Assembly: GCF_000304475.1 (NCBI RefSeq)
Contig: NC_018940.1
Location: 930,001 to 994,000, forward strand
From: Kazachstania africana CBS 2517
Taxonomy: Eukaryota; Ascomycota; Saccharomycetes; Saccharomycetales; Saccharomycetaceae
Length of the DNA stretch: 64,000 nucleotides
Direction: 5' to 3'
A program made the position numbers and the translations under genes. The notes below the pieces were generated by a model that had not been told where the DNA came from, searched no databases, and worked only from the letters and a program-made list of their open reading frames with translations. Below are positions 30,506 to 41,152 of this stretch, piece after piece (positions within the stretch are counted from its first letter, which is position 1; every line of letters begins with the position of its first letter).

Positions 30506-31894
30506 ATGAAATTGAAACTGATCATAAATGCATTAGAAGCGCCAGATGATTATAAATTACTAAGAACGACAATATCTACAGTTGCATCGTTACGAAAGAC
30601 AGCAATTCTACGTTTTACAGAGGAGAAATTGGTTATCATATCATCACCTCAAATAGCAGCAAATGCTTCAAATAATAATGCTGTATTAACGGGAGATTCT
30701 GGTCAGCTTTGGTGCAGTATTCCACGTGATGTGTTTAGCTTCTATCAAGTTGTATCTACACGTGAACAGAACACTATTACTCTAGAGTATAGTTGTGATT
30801 CATTTCTGAGTGTACTGAAGAGGTATGATCGAGCTATGAACCAAGGTTCGATATCTGATATGAGTATAAAATTACAAGCTATGCCAGAGTGGAACCCACC
30901 CAACGAATCTGCCACAAGCAATGGAACAGCGCGTCCAAAACAAGGGTTCGTGTGTGCACTAGGGATATCATTCGAAGAGATTGTGCATACCAATAATGCT
31001 GCCGTTGGTAATGAACCCAATGATATAGATGATGGATTAGGTATGATTGCAAAGTCCACGGTGATGGGCAATAATAGGCTTATCTTACATTCCTTTAAGA
31101 TCCCTGTCAAACTATTGGTTAGAAGTCAAGATGCACGGATCAAAGAACCCACTATTAATTCAGAGCAGTTAATTATGTTTAAACTACCACCGACTTCTAG
31201 CGAATTAGGTGGTTCTTTCCATAACTTCATGAAAAGAATCGAGCGTTATAGCAATTTGCATGACATAAAGTTGAGCGCTATAAAGAAGAATCAAAGGAAC
31301 ATCAACGATGCAGATGCAATAAAATTCAAGATGATAGTTGATGAACTAGATTGGTATTTGGAAATATGTTGGAATGGACCATTGGATCCAATTTTTCCTC
31401 ATGATCCAGAATCTGAAAAATTGAATCAAGGTGAAACGGCCCAGAACTCACATCCCATTTACGCAGAACATGATACTTTCGAAAGTGCTCCCTCTGAACC
31501 ATTGCCTTCAAGAAGTTACGCTGAGGAGGAATATTATCCTTCTAGAATAGAAGATAGTGAGACGAGCTGCACCACGAATAATTCCACTATGCGTGAAGAA
31601 AGTGCGACAGAAAATGGCAGAGGAGCGCAACTAGCAGACGTCTCGACAATGGTCGAGCTTGCAGAACAAGAGAGTTCTTCCACGTATGAGGTTAAAATAC
31701 GAAGCAAGGATTGGAAAGTTTGTTCTAAGCTATATGTGGCATTTCAAGAAGTCTCGCTCCTAGTGTCACACAATGACTCTTGCGTTTTCCATTGTTCGCT
31801 AGACAGAGGGAGTATAGACGACAGCAATGGTGATGAGATTGATAGAGAAAAGGGTCACATTATATACTACATTGCTAGGTCAAAGGCCTTATAA
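30506..31894 (+). CDS. MEC3: DNA-damage checkpoint clamp subunit Mec3
   Basis: This 462-residue protein matches Mec3 (474 residues), the Hus1-like subunit of the yeast 9-1-1 ring with Ddc1 and Rad17. The start MKLKLIINALEAPDDYKLL and the sliding-clamp segments (LWCSIPRDVFSFYQVVS, ITLEYSCDSFLSVLKRYDRA, IPVKLL and SSKLYVAFQEVSLLVSH-like C-terminus) support this. A charged Ser/Glu-rich loop of about 80 residues (370 to 450 codons into the gene) separates the two clamp halves, as in other yeasts. The ring is loaded at damaged DNA by Rad24-RFC and activates Mec1. Confidence 0.94.
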   Translation: MKLKLIINALEAPDDYKLLRTTISTVASLRKTAILRFTEEKLVIISSPQIAANASNNNAVLTGDSGQLWCSIPRDVFSFYQVVSTREQNTITLEYSCDSFLSVLKRYDRAMNQGSISDMSIKLQAMPEWNPPNESATSNGTARPKQGFVCALGISFEEIVHTNNAAVGNEPNDIDDGLGMIAKSTVMGNNRLILHSFKIPVKLLVRSQDARIKEPTINSEQLIMFKLPPTSSELGGSFHNFMKRIERYSNLHDIKLSAIKKNQRNINDADAIKFKMIVDELDWYLEICWNGPLDPIFPHDPESEKLNQGETAQNSHPIYAEHDTFESAPSEPLPSRSYAEEEYYPSRIEDSETSCTTNNSTMREESATENGRGAQLADVSTMVELAEQESSSTYEVKIRSKDWKVCSKLYVAFQEVSLLVSHNDSCVFHCSLDRGSIDDSNGDEIDREKGHIIYYIARSKAL

Positions 31895-32291
31895 AAGTAT
31901 GCATACATATATATATCTGAAATATTCCACGCCGTACTCTTCACCTTTGCGTCTATCCATTTCGATAAGTTCCACCGCTTCACATAAATCGATGTTTTTT
32001 GACTGTTTTCCAACATCTGTAGGTCTAGACCCACACACTACACAATATTTTTAAAACGTGCAAGAACTTTGGTTTTTTTCTGTCAAAATTGAAAACTTAC
32101 TAAAAAATCGAAATATTATTTCCGTTACGGGAAATAATTTTTCCTCAGGGCAATTTTTGCCACTTCGTAGATGCTGCGCACAGCATACGTTGGGTTTGCC
32201 ATCACCTCTATTCATATTAGAAAACAGTCAGGGCAAGCAAATTACAGTTAAAGTATTAATCACCAATAAAACATCTACAAAACTATTAAAA
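31895..32291. promoter_or_regulatory. RPS30 promoter region
   Basis: This 397-bp interval between the MEC3 stop and the RPS30 start contains a Rap1-like motif (32027-32039) followed by T-rich tracts (about 32070-32080 and 32140-32155), the usual layout of yeast ribosomal-protein promoters. No gene is seen in it. Confidence 0.55.
32027..32039 (+). promoter_or_regulatory. Rap1-like site of RPS30
   Basis: AGACCCACACACT differs at one or two positions from the Rap1 consensus ACACCCRYACAYM and lies about 253 bp upstream of the RPS30 start codon, where Rap1 sites of ribosomal-protein genes usually sit. Confidence 0.45.
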
Positions 32292-32855
<564 letters not shown>

Positions 32856-33635
32856 TCGCAATAAAATAAAGAGACCAAACATTTTATTTTAAACTTTTAT
32901 TCCATATTGAAATAACGCAATAAGTTCTGTATAAAAATCATATTTACTATGTGTACGATTTCAAAATAATTTCAACTAAAACGCCACTTTTAATTGTTAT
33001 CCCAGTTCGGTATTTGAAGATTATCGCATTTACGGAAAATAATGTCAAACTCATCCTTTATATGATACGATGCTGTATGCTATCCTGTTTTTCCAATAAT
33101 ATTGCTATTTTCATTTAGGGAAACAATCCCAATTCTTCTTAAAACTATATTCTTGAGTTTAATGCTACAGCTCTAAACCTCTCAGTCAGTCGTAGTTAGA
33201 ATAGCACTAGTTTCAGGATTCTTAGAAAAGATAAAACTAATGAAAGAACAAACAAGATATTTATATTTGTTCTTTCCTCTATGATACTGCCAACCAACTC
33301 ATATAGTGCCACATAATAATATCTATCGTTTAATACACGATAAGGCTTAATGCCACTCTCTTGACTTATATAAGCAAGCTGAGCTCTATGACGCAATGAA
33401 GAGAGACTTGTTGATTACTACAACTTTCTTCATGCAATTTCTACATATGAAGTATTAAGATCGGATAATAACTCGATAAATTTAATCCATTACTCCCCAT
33501 ATGCATATATTTTTCTGATGCCTTAAGTGCCTAAATTGAAAAATTTTGCTGTCCGGTAGGTCATTGCGATGCTGATGAAAAATTTCAATTTAACTGATCA
33601 AATGACTGTAACTGATACAAGATAATTGAATAGAA
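32856..33635. other. 780-bp interval between RPS30 and the YLR287C homologue
   Basis: AT-rich sequence with no convincing gene on either strand. A minus-strand hydrophobic frame at 33196-33396 begins with TTG and lacks support. Confidence 0.55.
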
Positions 33636-34673
33636 ATGACTGAGCAAATTACTAAAGGGCACTTGCTAAATCTTCAAAATACTATCAAAAGCCAGTTTAT
33701 CGAGCCATACCAAAATGTCAAGAAATTACGCACGATTCAATCCACAACTAAACTGCAAGACTCCACCTCATTGAAGGAGTTGAGTAAGTTATCTAACTTG
33801 ATGAAATCACATGCTACTAAAATTGGTATTGTTATAAAGCCAGATACCTTCGATGAAAAAAACTACAACGCTATTTTCAAAGAAATAAAAGGTTTCATTG
33901 ATGCGGTGTTTTTCTACTTCAGTTTGCTACCACTCTTTTATGATAAGAAGGCTAATCATCCAGAATATTTCTTGGTAAAGATAGATGGCTTGACCTTAGA
34001 TCTTTTAAAGGGGATGGAACTACTTTGTAAAGAACTGGAAGAGAAGCTTGAAGATAAAGATTCAGATAAAGATAGACTACTATGTGTTGGAGTTATTTGG
34101 GCGTGCTGTGATTCACTGGAAGAAATTGCTACGAAGGGTGATTTTGGTCTATTGGCAGATTCGATAAGAGGAAGCAATTCTCTTGTTGATGATGTTTTAA
34201 ACGACATCGATGAGTTTCTGGAGAATCCAAGTTTCAGCGACGAAATGTTTATGGATGACGAGTATAGTTCAGATGTAGAAGAAAGCAAAACCCCGGAAGA
34301 AGAGGAAGCTTTGAAAAAGATGTGCAAATTTTTGGAAAGCTGGAAAACCAATTTAAAGATGATAAAGTTACTGCTGTCATCTTTTGTCAGTACCATAACA
34401 AATACCTCTTCTAGACCAACTAATTACACAGGAACAGTACTAGATGAATTCCAAAAACTTCATTTGAAGATTACAGAAGATATTGATACTTTTATAAGCG
34501 ATGTATTTATGTCTGACGCCAGCTTTGATGTCTCAGATTTCGAGGAAGAAATTGGCTCTTTGAATGTTACGTTGTCTAAAGTTATAAGAGTGATTAAAAA
34601 AATAAATAAGGACGACAATAAAAAATTAAAATGGGTAGATGTTTGGGAAAACAAGTATTTCAAGAAAGAATGA
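33636..34673 (+). CDS. YLR287C-like protein (GCIP/cyclin-D1-binding fold)
   Basis: This 345-residue protein matches YLR287C (355 residues), a family related to the mammalian cyclin-D1-binding protein GCIP/CCNDBP1. It is a mostly helical, acidic protein with conserved segments such as VGVIWACCDSLEEIA in the middle. An acidic loop (FMDDEYSSDVEESKTPEEEE) separates the two helical halves, and the protein ends WVDVWENKYF. No signal peptide or membrane segment is visible. Its biochemical role in yeast is unknown. The position next to RPS30 supports orthology. Confidence 0.87.
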   Translation: MTEQITKGHLLNLQNTIKSQFIEPYQNVKKLRTIQSTTKLQDSTSLKELSKLSNLMKSHATKIGIVIKPDTFDEKNYNAIFKEIKGFIDAVFFYFSLLPLFYDKKANHPEYFLVKIDGLTLDLLKGMELLCKELEEKLEDKDSDKDRLLCVGVIWACCDSLEEIATKGDFGLLADSIRGSNSLVDDVLNDIDEFLENPSFSDEMFMDDEYSSDVEESKTPEEEEALKKMCKFLESWKTNLKMIKLLLSSFVSTITNTSSRPTNYTGTVLDEFQKLHLKITEDIDTFISDVFMSDASFDVSDFEEEIGSLNVTLSKVIRVIKKINKDDNKKLKWVDVWENKYFKKE

Positions 34674-34741
34674 TTTGCATATATTATGTTCAATATAATA
34701 GTCATATTAATGTAAAATAAACAGCATTTACATGTAATTTT

Positions 34742-35776
34742 TCATAATTTAAGAATGTCAAACTCGGGACCGAGTGGAGTAATTCCTGAAGGGTTGATCT
34801 TCTTCTGTGAACGAGAATAAAATAATTTGATGTGATTAAAATTGGTTGTTAACCTAAAGGCTTTGTGGTTCCAGTATAGGTTCCTAAGCCACAAATGTAT
34901 GTAAGGATAATCATCTCTTATTATTCTCCAATTACACTTCAAATGTTGGGCATGAGAAGAATCAAACCTAATTGCAGTTGTGTAGAATCTAATGTCTGTA
35001 TCTGTAATTTGATTTCCAAATAGATAGAATTTTTTGAGGATCTCAACTTTATTGTTCTTACCAACCTCTTTTTCAATATCTTTGTAAACTCCCTTCAAGT
35101 GATCTTCGCACTCATTAAGTTTTCTGTAAAGAGTAGCTAGGTTGCTTTCAAATTCAGATTGTTTTGTAGCCAGACCAATTTTGTAGACACCCATATTTAT
35201 ATTCTCCTGCAGCCAAGAATTAAAGGTGTCTAATTCAGGAATTAGTTTGGAAGGAGCCAAATCGATAGTCTTTTTGTCCTTATGTATTTCATTTCCAATA
35301 GAGTTCAAGCACCTAATAATCTCTCCGCTATCATTGTTAACAATTTTGGATGCTGTCAAGTCCCATAAAATTGGCACTGAAAATTTACCAGAATAATTTG
35401 GGTCACTACGTAAATACAAATCCTTCATGCTTTTCGCCTTGTAGTTCGGATCAAATGAGCCATCGACGAATAACCTGTTGCTGTGGTCCGGAATGTCACC
35501 AATTCTTGTAGAAGTATCATCCTCAGTTGAACGAATGCCACCATCGTATCTATAAGCATTATCGCCCATTTTTTCTTCATTCGCCTCTAGGAAACGCCAT
35601 CCATTCTTACCAAGATACCAATGTGTAATTGACACACCTATATAGTCGTTCAAATTTTTAATACTTCTTGCAATCAATGATCTATGAGCGAAGGGACACC
35701 CAAGAGCAGCATAGAGCCAATATTTTCCTTTACCAGATTTGAAAAAGTGGCGCATAGAAGGTGAACTTTGAGACAT
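34742..35776 (-). CDS. Omega-class glutathione transferase (Ecm4/Gto family)
   Basis: This 344-residue protein starts at the ATG at 35776 (MSQSSPSMRHFFK). The frame runs on upstream only to a TTG at 35824. The glutathione-binding site has the omega-class cysteine motif CPFAH at 27-31, after the family start GKYWLYAALG. Further conserved stretches are AGGIR-like DGGIRSTEDDTSTR, VPILWDL with NNDSGEIIR, FNSWL, and the ending HIKLFYSRSQKKINPSGITPLGP. It is closest by eye to Ecm4 (YKR076W) rather than Gto1. These enzymes reduce glutathionyl mixed disulfides and glutathionyl-quinones. It is 26 residues shorter than Ecm4 at the N-terminus. No such gene lies between YLR287C and CTS1 in S. cerevisiae, so this copy has moved or is an extra paralogue. 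Confidence 0.9.
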   Translation of the reverse strand: MSQSSPSMRHFFKSGKGKYWLYAALGCPFAHRSLIARSIKNLNDYIGVSITHWYLGKNGWRFLEANEEKMGDNAYRYDGGIRSTEDDTSTRIGDIPDHSNRLFVDGSFDPNYKAKSMKDLYLRSDPNYSGKFSVPILWDLTASKIVNNDSGEIIRCLNSIGNEIHKDKKTIDLAPSKLIPELDTFNSWLQENINMGVYKIGLATKQSEFESNLATLYRKLNECEDHLKGVYKDIEKEVGKNNKVEILKKFYLFGNQITDTDIRFYTTAIRFDSSHAQHLKCNWRIIRDDYPYIHLWLRNLYWNHKAFRLTTNFNHIKLFYSRSQKKINPSGITPLGPEFDILKL

Positions 35777-36959
35777 TGGGATTGGTAGTTGTTTAGATAT
35801 GTTTCCACTTCTATTATTTTTCAAAACTACATTGCGAATATCAAGTAATTATGAGGTTCTTATACGAAGACTTTTTACGGTGTTTCCCTAAAAGTATATG
35901 TGTATAATGTTCGTTACTGATAGGAATATATCCACCTTATTCATTCCTTAACCAAAGACCAGAAAAAAGGGTAAATTTTATATAATCCTGGATGGCCTTC
36001 CTTCAAGTTACTTTTGGGCAACCTTGTTTTTCATGCATGCCAAGCCCTGGAATTGAATTATACGTGTATTAACCGTTGTCTTGGCATAAGCTGTCAAGGT
36101 TTATTCAGCAGCCGGTAGTAAATGAAGTCCCAGCGTAGGCTTGAGAATATCATATTGCTATCACTGTTCCCTCGAAGAGGTGGCCGACGCACTTTCCGTT
36201 TCGGGTTAAAAACTCGAAGCATTGAAGCTGAGCAAGACAAAAGATTCGAGAGGCACAACCCATTGAAGTGTAGCGAAAGTCATCTTCTGAATAGGTCACC
36301 AACTTTGTTGCACACAAAGAAGTCTTGCTATTCATGGGTAGCCTGTCACTGGTACGATGTGTACTATAATTTGATCATGTGTAATGTGTGGGTGTTATCT
36401 AGTTTTTTTTTTTGCTGGTAAAATGTGTTGCGCTGGTAACCTGAGCGAGCTGGCGCTGAAGTTCAATGTGAAATTAACCAGCAATGATGTCGGACACAAT
36501 ATGACTAGGACAACTTATAATATTTCATGACGCGTACGTTTAGAATTCTAGAATGTTTACTTCTTGCCAAGACCGATTGCTTACCAAACCAGTAAATGTT
36601 TACGTTCAACTTCAGTTGTTTGTTGTATAAACAAAAAAGAGTCCATTATGTTGGAAACAAAAAATGCATTAAGAGCAACTAATCGTGGCTAATTGTGCTG
36701 TTATTTGGTAAACACTACAACCTCCGTTCATAAATATGCTTGGTACTCATTTAGCATACAGCACTAGAAACATTTGCTCATCTTAAGAAGTGAACCATAT
36801 AAATATGAGCGATACTGTTACATTTGTTATAGGTAAAACTCTTCTCTAGTTAGGTAAGATATCCAAAGAGATTGATTTTACAATTGCGTCTGCCATTAAA
36901 ACTCTACCCATACACTATCATTATTAATAATAAGTAATAAGACGCTATATTTAATTCCA
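35777..36959. promoter_or_regulatory. Divergent GTO-CTS1 promoter region
   Basis: This 1.18-kb divergent region holds three Ace2/Swi5-type sites (36414-36482, listed separately) and a GC-richer patch at about 36120-36310 with no supported gene. The CTS1-proximal part is AT-rich with several TATA-like motifs. Confidence 0.6.
36414..36482 (+). promoter_or_regulatory. Cluster of three Ace2-type sites upstream of CTS1
   Basis: GCTGGT occurs at 36414-36419 and 36432-36437, and ACCAGC, its reverse complement, at 36477-36482, about 480-545 bp before the CTS1 start. S. cerevisiae CTS1 is activated by Ace2 through sites of this core at a similar distance, giving daughter-cell-specific expression after mitosis. 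Confidence 0.6.
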
Positions 36960-38711
36960 ATGTCATTCTTCACATACTTTATCATATTTTTCTCTTCCAT
37001 TATATCATCGACAAGAGCCTTTGATGCTGATGCTAGTACCAATGTTGCTGTTTATTGGGGCCAAAACTCTGAAGGTGACCAACAATCCTTAGGCACTTAC
37101 TGTGAATCATCCGATGCCGACATCTTTATTCTATCCTTCTTATACGAATTCCCAACTCTAGGCTTAAACTTCGCTAATGCATGCTCTGACACCTTTTCAG
37201 ATAGTTCCCTTCTACATTGCTCCCAAATTGCTGAAGATATCCAAACTTGCCAATCTTTGGGTAAAAAAGTTTTATTATCTTTGGGCGGCTCAAGCGGTTC
37301 ATATGGATTCACTAACGATTCTCAAGCAGAAACGTTTGCTGAAACTCTATGGGACACTTTCGGAGAAGGTTCAGGTGTTACTGATCGTCCATTCGATACT
37401 GCTACTGTTGACGGTTTTGATTTTGATATCGAAAATAATGAGAGTACTGGTTATGCTGCTTTGGTTAATAAATTGAGAACTTTGTTTGAGGATGGTAGTA
37501 AAACCTACTACATCTCAGCTGCTCCACAATGTCCATACCCTGACGCCTCTGTAGGCGATCTATTAGAAAATGCAGATGTTGATTTTGCTTTCATTCAATT
37601 CTATAACAATTACTGTAACGTTGATAAAGAGTTTAACTTTGATACCTGGGTTAATTATGCTGAAAATGTGTCTCCAAACAAGAATATCAAACTATTTGTT
37701 GGTTTACCAGGTTCTTCTACCGCTGCCAGCTCTGGATACATTTCTGACTTAGATACTGTTAGATCAATGGTTGCTAACCTTTCCTCATATTCTAATTTTG
37801 GTGGTATATCTTTATGGGATATTTCTCAAGCTGATGCTAATGAAATTGATGACGAAACGTACTTGTATTGGATGAAGGAGATTTTAGAAAATGTTGGTAC
37901 CGCATCTTCTAGTTTTTCCAATTCTTCTGCATCTATTTCTGTTGTCACCTCAATAGCATCTTCCTCATTGATTGTTAGTCCTACTGCCACTTCTACAGTC
38001 TTATCCACAATTGCTAGTTCTGAAATAATACCATCCTCAATTTCTTCATCCTCAAGCTCCTCCTCGCCTACTATATTGAGTCCTGTAACTTCAGCATACA
38101 GTAGTGATGTAACCTCTTCCACTTCCTCCGTTGAAACTACCAATTTACAGACTACATTAGACCCTACAACTTCAAACTTTTTATCGACCTCTACAACTGA
38201 ATTCAGAACCACATCGACCTTAGAACCCGTTGTTATCACGGATCATGAAAATGTTACTACTGACGCTGTTGTTACTACTGACGCTGTTGTTACTACTGAC
38301 GCTGTTGTTACTGCCTCAGATTGTTCATCTTTGACTGAATCCGCTTCTTCATTTTCAAGATCTACTACTGTTTTATCTCCAACATCTACAATTCCAGTTT
38401 CTAGCACCACATCTTCATCTACCGTCGAAACTACAACCGCTACATCGACAACTGCTGTAACTGTTGCCACATCTGCTCATGAAAAGGCCGTGGAATTGAA
38501 CGAACAATATTCTCAAGGATTATACAACGGTGAATCGACCTGTACTGAGGGTGAAATGGCCTGTTCTTCTGATGGTAAGTATGCTGTTTGTAACTGGGGC
38601 ACATGGGTAACTTTTGACTGTGCTGCAGGAACCACATGTTATGCATACGATTATAATGATGAAATTTTCACCCAATGTAACTGGAGTTACTTGAAATCCA
38701 ACTTTGAATAA
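36960..38711 (+). CDS. CTS1: Secreted endochitinase Cts1 (GH18 with chitin-binding domain)
   Basis: This 583-residue protein has a signal peptide (1-20, ending STRA). The GH18 catalytic domain (about 24-312) carries the motif DGFDFDIE with catalytic Glu E158 and the SLGG strand LLSLGGSSG. A Ser/Thr-rich O-mannosylated linker (about 315-505) contains three exact copies of an 18-bp unit (VTTDAV). The C-terminal chitin-binding domain (about 510-583, cysteines in CTEGEMAC, CNWGTW and TTCYAY) resembles CBM19. The enzyme cuts septal chitin so that daughter cells separate. The S. cerevisiae protein has 562 residues. Ace2-type sites lie upstream. Confidence 0.97.
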   Translation: MSFFTYFIIFFSSIISSTRAFDADASTNVAVYWGQNSEGDQQSLGTYCESSDADIFILSFLYEFPTLGLNFANACSDTFSDSSLLHCSQIAEDIQTCQSLGKKVLLSLGGSSGSYGFTNDSQAETFAETLWDTFGEGSGVTDRPFDTATVDGFDFDIENNESTGYAALVNKLRTLFEDGSKTYYISAAPQCPYPDASVGDLLENADVDFAFIQFYNNYCNVDKEFNFDTWVNYAENVSPNKNIKLFVGLPGSSTAASSGYISDLDTVRSMVANLSSYSNFGGISLWDISQADANEIDDETYLYWMKEILENVGTASSSFSNSSASISVVTSIASSSLIVSPTATSTVLSTIASSEIIPSSISSSSSSSSPTILSPVTSAYSSDVTSSTSSVETTNLQTTLDPTTSNFLSTSTTEFRTTSTLEPVVITDHENVTTDAVVTTDAVVTTDAVVTASDCSSLTESASSFSRSTTVLSPTSTIPVSSTTSSSTVETTTATSTTAVTVATSAHEKAVELNEQYSQGLYNGESTCTEGEMACSSDGKYAVCNWGTWVTFDCAAGTTCYAYDYNDEIFTQCNWSYLKSNFE

Positions 38712-38998
38712 AAATGAAGAGGCTTTTTTGCACCACCTCTCAAATTTTTTGTAGGGCGGTTTATATATTGTATATATTCTGTATATTAGTTATATTTAAT
38801 TATTCATTAGCATATTTTCCATTATTGTTAACTTGGTATATATAAAACCAAAAATTTCTCAGTTATTCATTTTGCAAAGAGCCAATAGTGTTGAAACGCT
38901 TACGGGCTTTTTTTGATAAAGGACTGATCAAGAAATGGAGTTTAAATATGCATACGCATGCGAATGCTGACATATATATATATATGTTATTGTTTTTT

Positions 38999-39745
38999 CT
39001 ATAAAGTTAAATAGTATGCATAAATTCTGGACCTAATTTCAACTGTTTCTTCATCTTCATCGAACATAGGTTTCCAATTAGTCATTTCAATTTTTTGAAC
39101 ATTGAAATTGAATTCCTTTTCAGCCTTTTCAAAGAAATGTAAATCGTCATCCAGAAGTTTTGGTCTATGGGGCGAAAACACAACTAATGCCTTACCATTC
39201 TTATCCAAAAGATCCTTCGTTGTCTTTAGCAATTTATAGTGTTCTGTGTGATTGAATACAAGATCGCTTAAAATAATTAATTGAAACTTCCCAGAGCCAT
39301 CACTTGGTAAAATGTCTTCATAACTGTTCCCCCATATGTATCCCTCTACTCTGGCATTTGAAAGATCGCGACAATTGTGTTTGATGTTACTGATTAATTC
39401 AGGATCGGGATAATCAGTGACGACTGTTTCCTTAGCACCAACCAGCGAACTAATGATTGAGGGCAGAGCTCCCGCAGCACCTAGTTCTAGAACGTTTTTG
39501 TCTAGCAATAAATCTGGGTGAGATTCAAGATGCATAGCTGTATATTTACCTGCATTCCATAAAAGATGACCCCACAATGGTGAGGAGCCCACTAATCTTA
39601 ATTCGATGTCCTGCTTCTTTGATTTTGAAACCGATGAGATGTTTTCTCTCTTATAAGTGATGAAGTGGTGCTTTGGAGCTTCTGGTAGAAAGTCCTCTGG
39701 TTCTTCGAATAAGCCCACACCGTTTAATGATTCACTGTCGGACAT
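38999..39745 (-). CDS. NNT1: Protein methyltransferase Nnt1/Efm7
   Basis: This 248-residue class I methyltransferase belongs to family 16. The N-terminus has [14 protein letters not shown]. The SAM-binding motif I is [13 protein letters not shown] (residues 84-96), followed by the acidic DYPDPELI at 111-118 and [17 protein letters not shown]285W was first called nicotinamide N-methyltransferase. It is now known as Efm7, which methylates the N-terminal Gly and adjacent Lys of eEF1A. The length is close to the S. cerevisiae protein (261). It is divergent from ECI1, as in YLR285W-YLR284C. Confidence 0.93.
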   Translation of the reverse strand: MSDSESLNGVGLFEEPEDFLPEAPKHHFITYKRENISSVSKSKKQDIELRLVGSSPLWGHLLWNAGKYTAMHLESHPDLLLDKNVLELGAAGALPSIISSLVGAKETVVTDYPDPELISNIKHNCRDLSNARVEGYIWGNSYEDILPSDGSGKFQLIILSDLVFNHTEHYKLLKTTKDLLDKNGKALVVFSPHRPKLLDDDLHFFEKAEKEFNFNVQKIEMTNWKPMFDEDEETVEIRSRIYAYYLTL

Positions 39746-40267
39746 ACCTGTTACGTATTGGTCTTTATTACTTAGCTCTTCTCAATGACAGTAGGCTCAT
39801 TGAAATTTTTTTTTTTTGACACTCTCGAAGCTTCGTCTTTCTTCTCGCTCACCTCCGCCCTGTCGCAGTGGAAAGTGGTGATACTCCTGCTATTATAAGC
39901 GATTCCTTTGCAGGTATCATGCGATACATCTGAGGTATCCTGTTCTTGAAACAGATGTGCTAGTAACTGTGATCATATTCTTGCTTGACGGATCTCACAT
40001 GAACACCATTCGGCAAAAGATGTCTCGACGATTCCATCTTTTCTATTCATAGGAGCTCATGGAAATATTACGGCAGGAAGAAGAGTCAATCATTTTCCGG
40101 TACACCGCCGGCCTTTGCATATTTCGCAAGAGCGAGAATTACCGATGGATGTCGAGGAGCAATGAATGATTCTTATATATATAAATCATGATACTTTTCC
40201 CAGTTTTAGTATGCTCTATCTTCAATATTTATGTATCTAGCATGGCAAATTATAGAGAATTCTTACA
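39746..40267. promoter_or_regulatory. Divergent NNT1-ECI1 promoter region
   Basis: No gene is seen. The centre is relatively GC-rich with CGG triplets near 40073 and 40098-40107. I could not find a canonical oleate response element (CGG and CCG spaced 15-18 bp) by eye; the nearest pair is 23 bp apart. Confidence 0.5.
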
Positions 40268-41113
40268 ATGAGACCATGCGAGAAGATAATATATGAGATT
40301 AGACCACCTTATTTTATAATAACGTTGAATTCCGCTCAAAATTATAATGCGCTCTCATATGACGACTATCTTTACTTGACGTCAGTACTCGAAGTATCTA
40401 ATAATAACGAAGATTGTTGTTTTACGGTACTTCAAAGTACAGGAAGCTTCTTCTCCAGTGGAGCGGATTTTAATTCTGTCCCAATAGAATCTAGCAATGA
40501 TGAATCACATACTGAAAGAAAGAAAAAATGGCTGGAAAATTTCCTGTGTAAGAATCAATACATTACAAATGCTTTTATCAACCATGATAAAATATTAGTC
40601 GCTTGCCTTAATGGTCCTGTAGTCGGCCTTAGTGCAGCTATAGTGTTTCTTTGTGATTTGGTCTACTGTAACAATATAAACAATATTTACTTCTATTTCC
40701 CCTTTACAAAATTGGGACTCTCGTGTGAAGGATCTGTATCAGTGACGTTGCCAATGAAATTAAGTAGAAATCAAAGTTACCAGAAATTATTGTTCAGTGA
40801 ACAAATAATGGGGAAAGAAGTTTTAAATACCGTGATAAATAAAGATTTCAAGCTTTCAAAAGATGCTACTGTTGATACTTTTAATGCAATGGTACTAGAG
40901 GAATTGAGCCAAAATACGAAAAATGTTTATCTGCCAAGTTGCCTGAATATGAAAAAATTATTGAAGACACAAGCCTTAGTAAATAGTTTAAATTTGGCAA
41001 ATTCAATGGAAGTGCATGGAGCATTGCCATTCTGGATCAATGGGGAACCTCAAAGGCGATTCAAAGTTCTCAGGGAGGAAAAAATGAAAGTATCACGAAA
41101 AAGTAGGTTATAG
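40268..41113 (+). CDS. ECI1: Peroxisomal delta3,delta2-enoyl-CoA isomerase
   Basis: This 281-residue protein of the crotonase fold has the oxyanion-hole regions SSGADF (63-68) and LNGPVVGLSAA (114-124). The candidate catalytic acid is E154 in LGLSCEGS, aligned with Glu158 of S. cerevisiae Eci1. It ends in SRL, a peroxisomal targeting signal type 1. The enzyme moves double bonds of unsaturated acyl-CoA so that they can enter beta-oxidation. S. cerevisiae also has the ohnologue DCI1; the neighbours NNT1 and YLR283W name this ECI1. It is convergent with the next gene, 39 bp apart. Confidence 0.93.
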   Translation: MRPCEKIIYEIRPPYFIITLNSAQNYNALSYDDYLYLTSVLEVSNNNEDCCFTVLQSTGSFFSSGADFNSVPIESSNDESHTERKKKWLENFLCKNQYITNAFINHDKILVACLNGPVVGLSAAIVFLCDLVYCNNINNIYFYFPFTKLGLSCEGSVSVTLPMKLSRNQSYQKLLFSEQIMGKEVLNTVINKDFKLSKDATVDTFNAMVLEELSQNTKNVYLPSCLNMKKLLKTQALVNSLNLANSMEVHGALPFWINGEPQRRFKVLREEKMKVSRKSRL

Positions 41114-41152
41114 AATATATATTCAAAATATCAATAATAAAGTTAATCTGTT

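Noticed and set aside
33956..34396. 146-codon antisense frame within the YLR287C homologue
   Set aside because: Ser-rich antisense shadow of an acidic, Asp/Glu/Lys-coding sequence; no family features.
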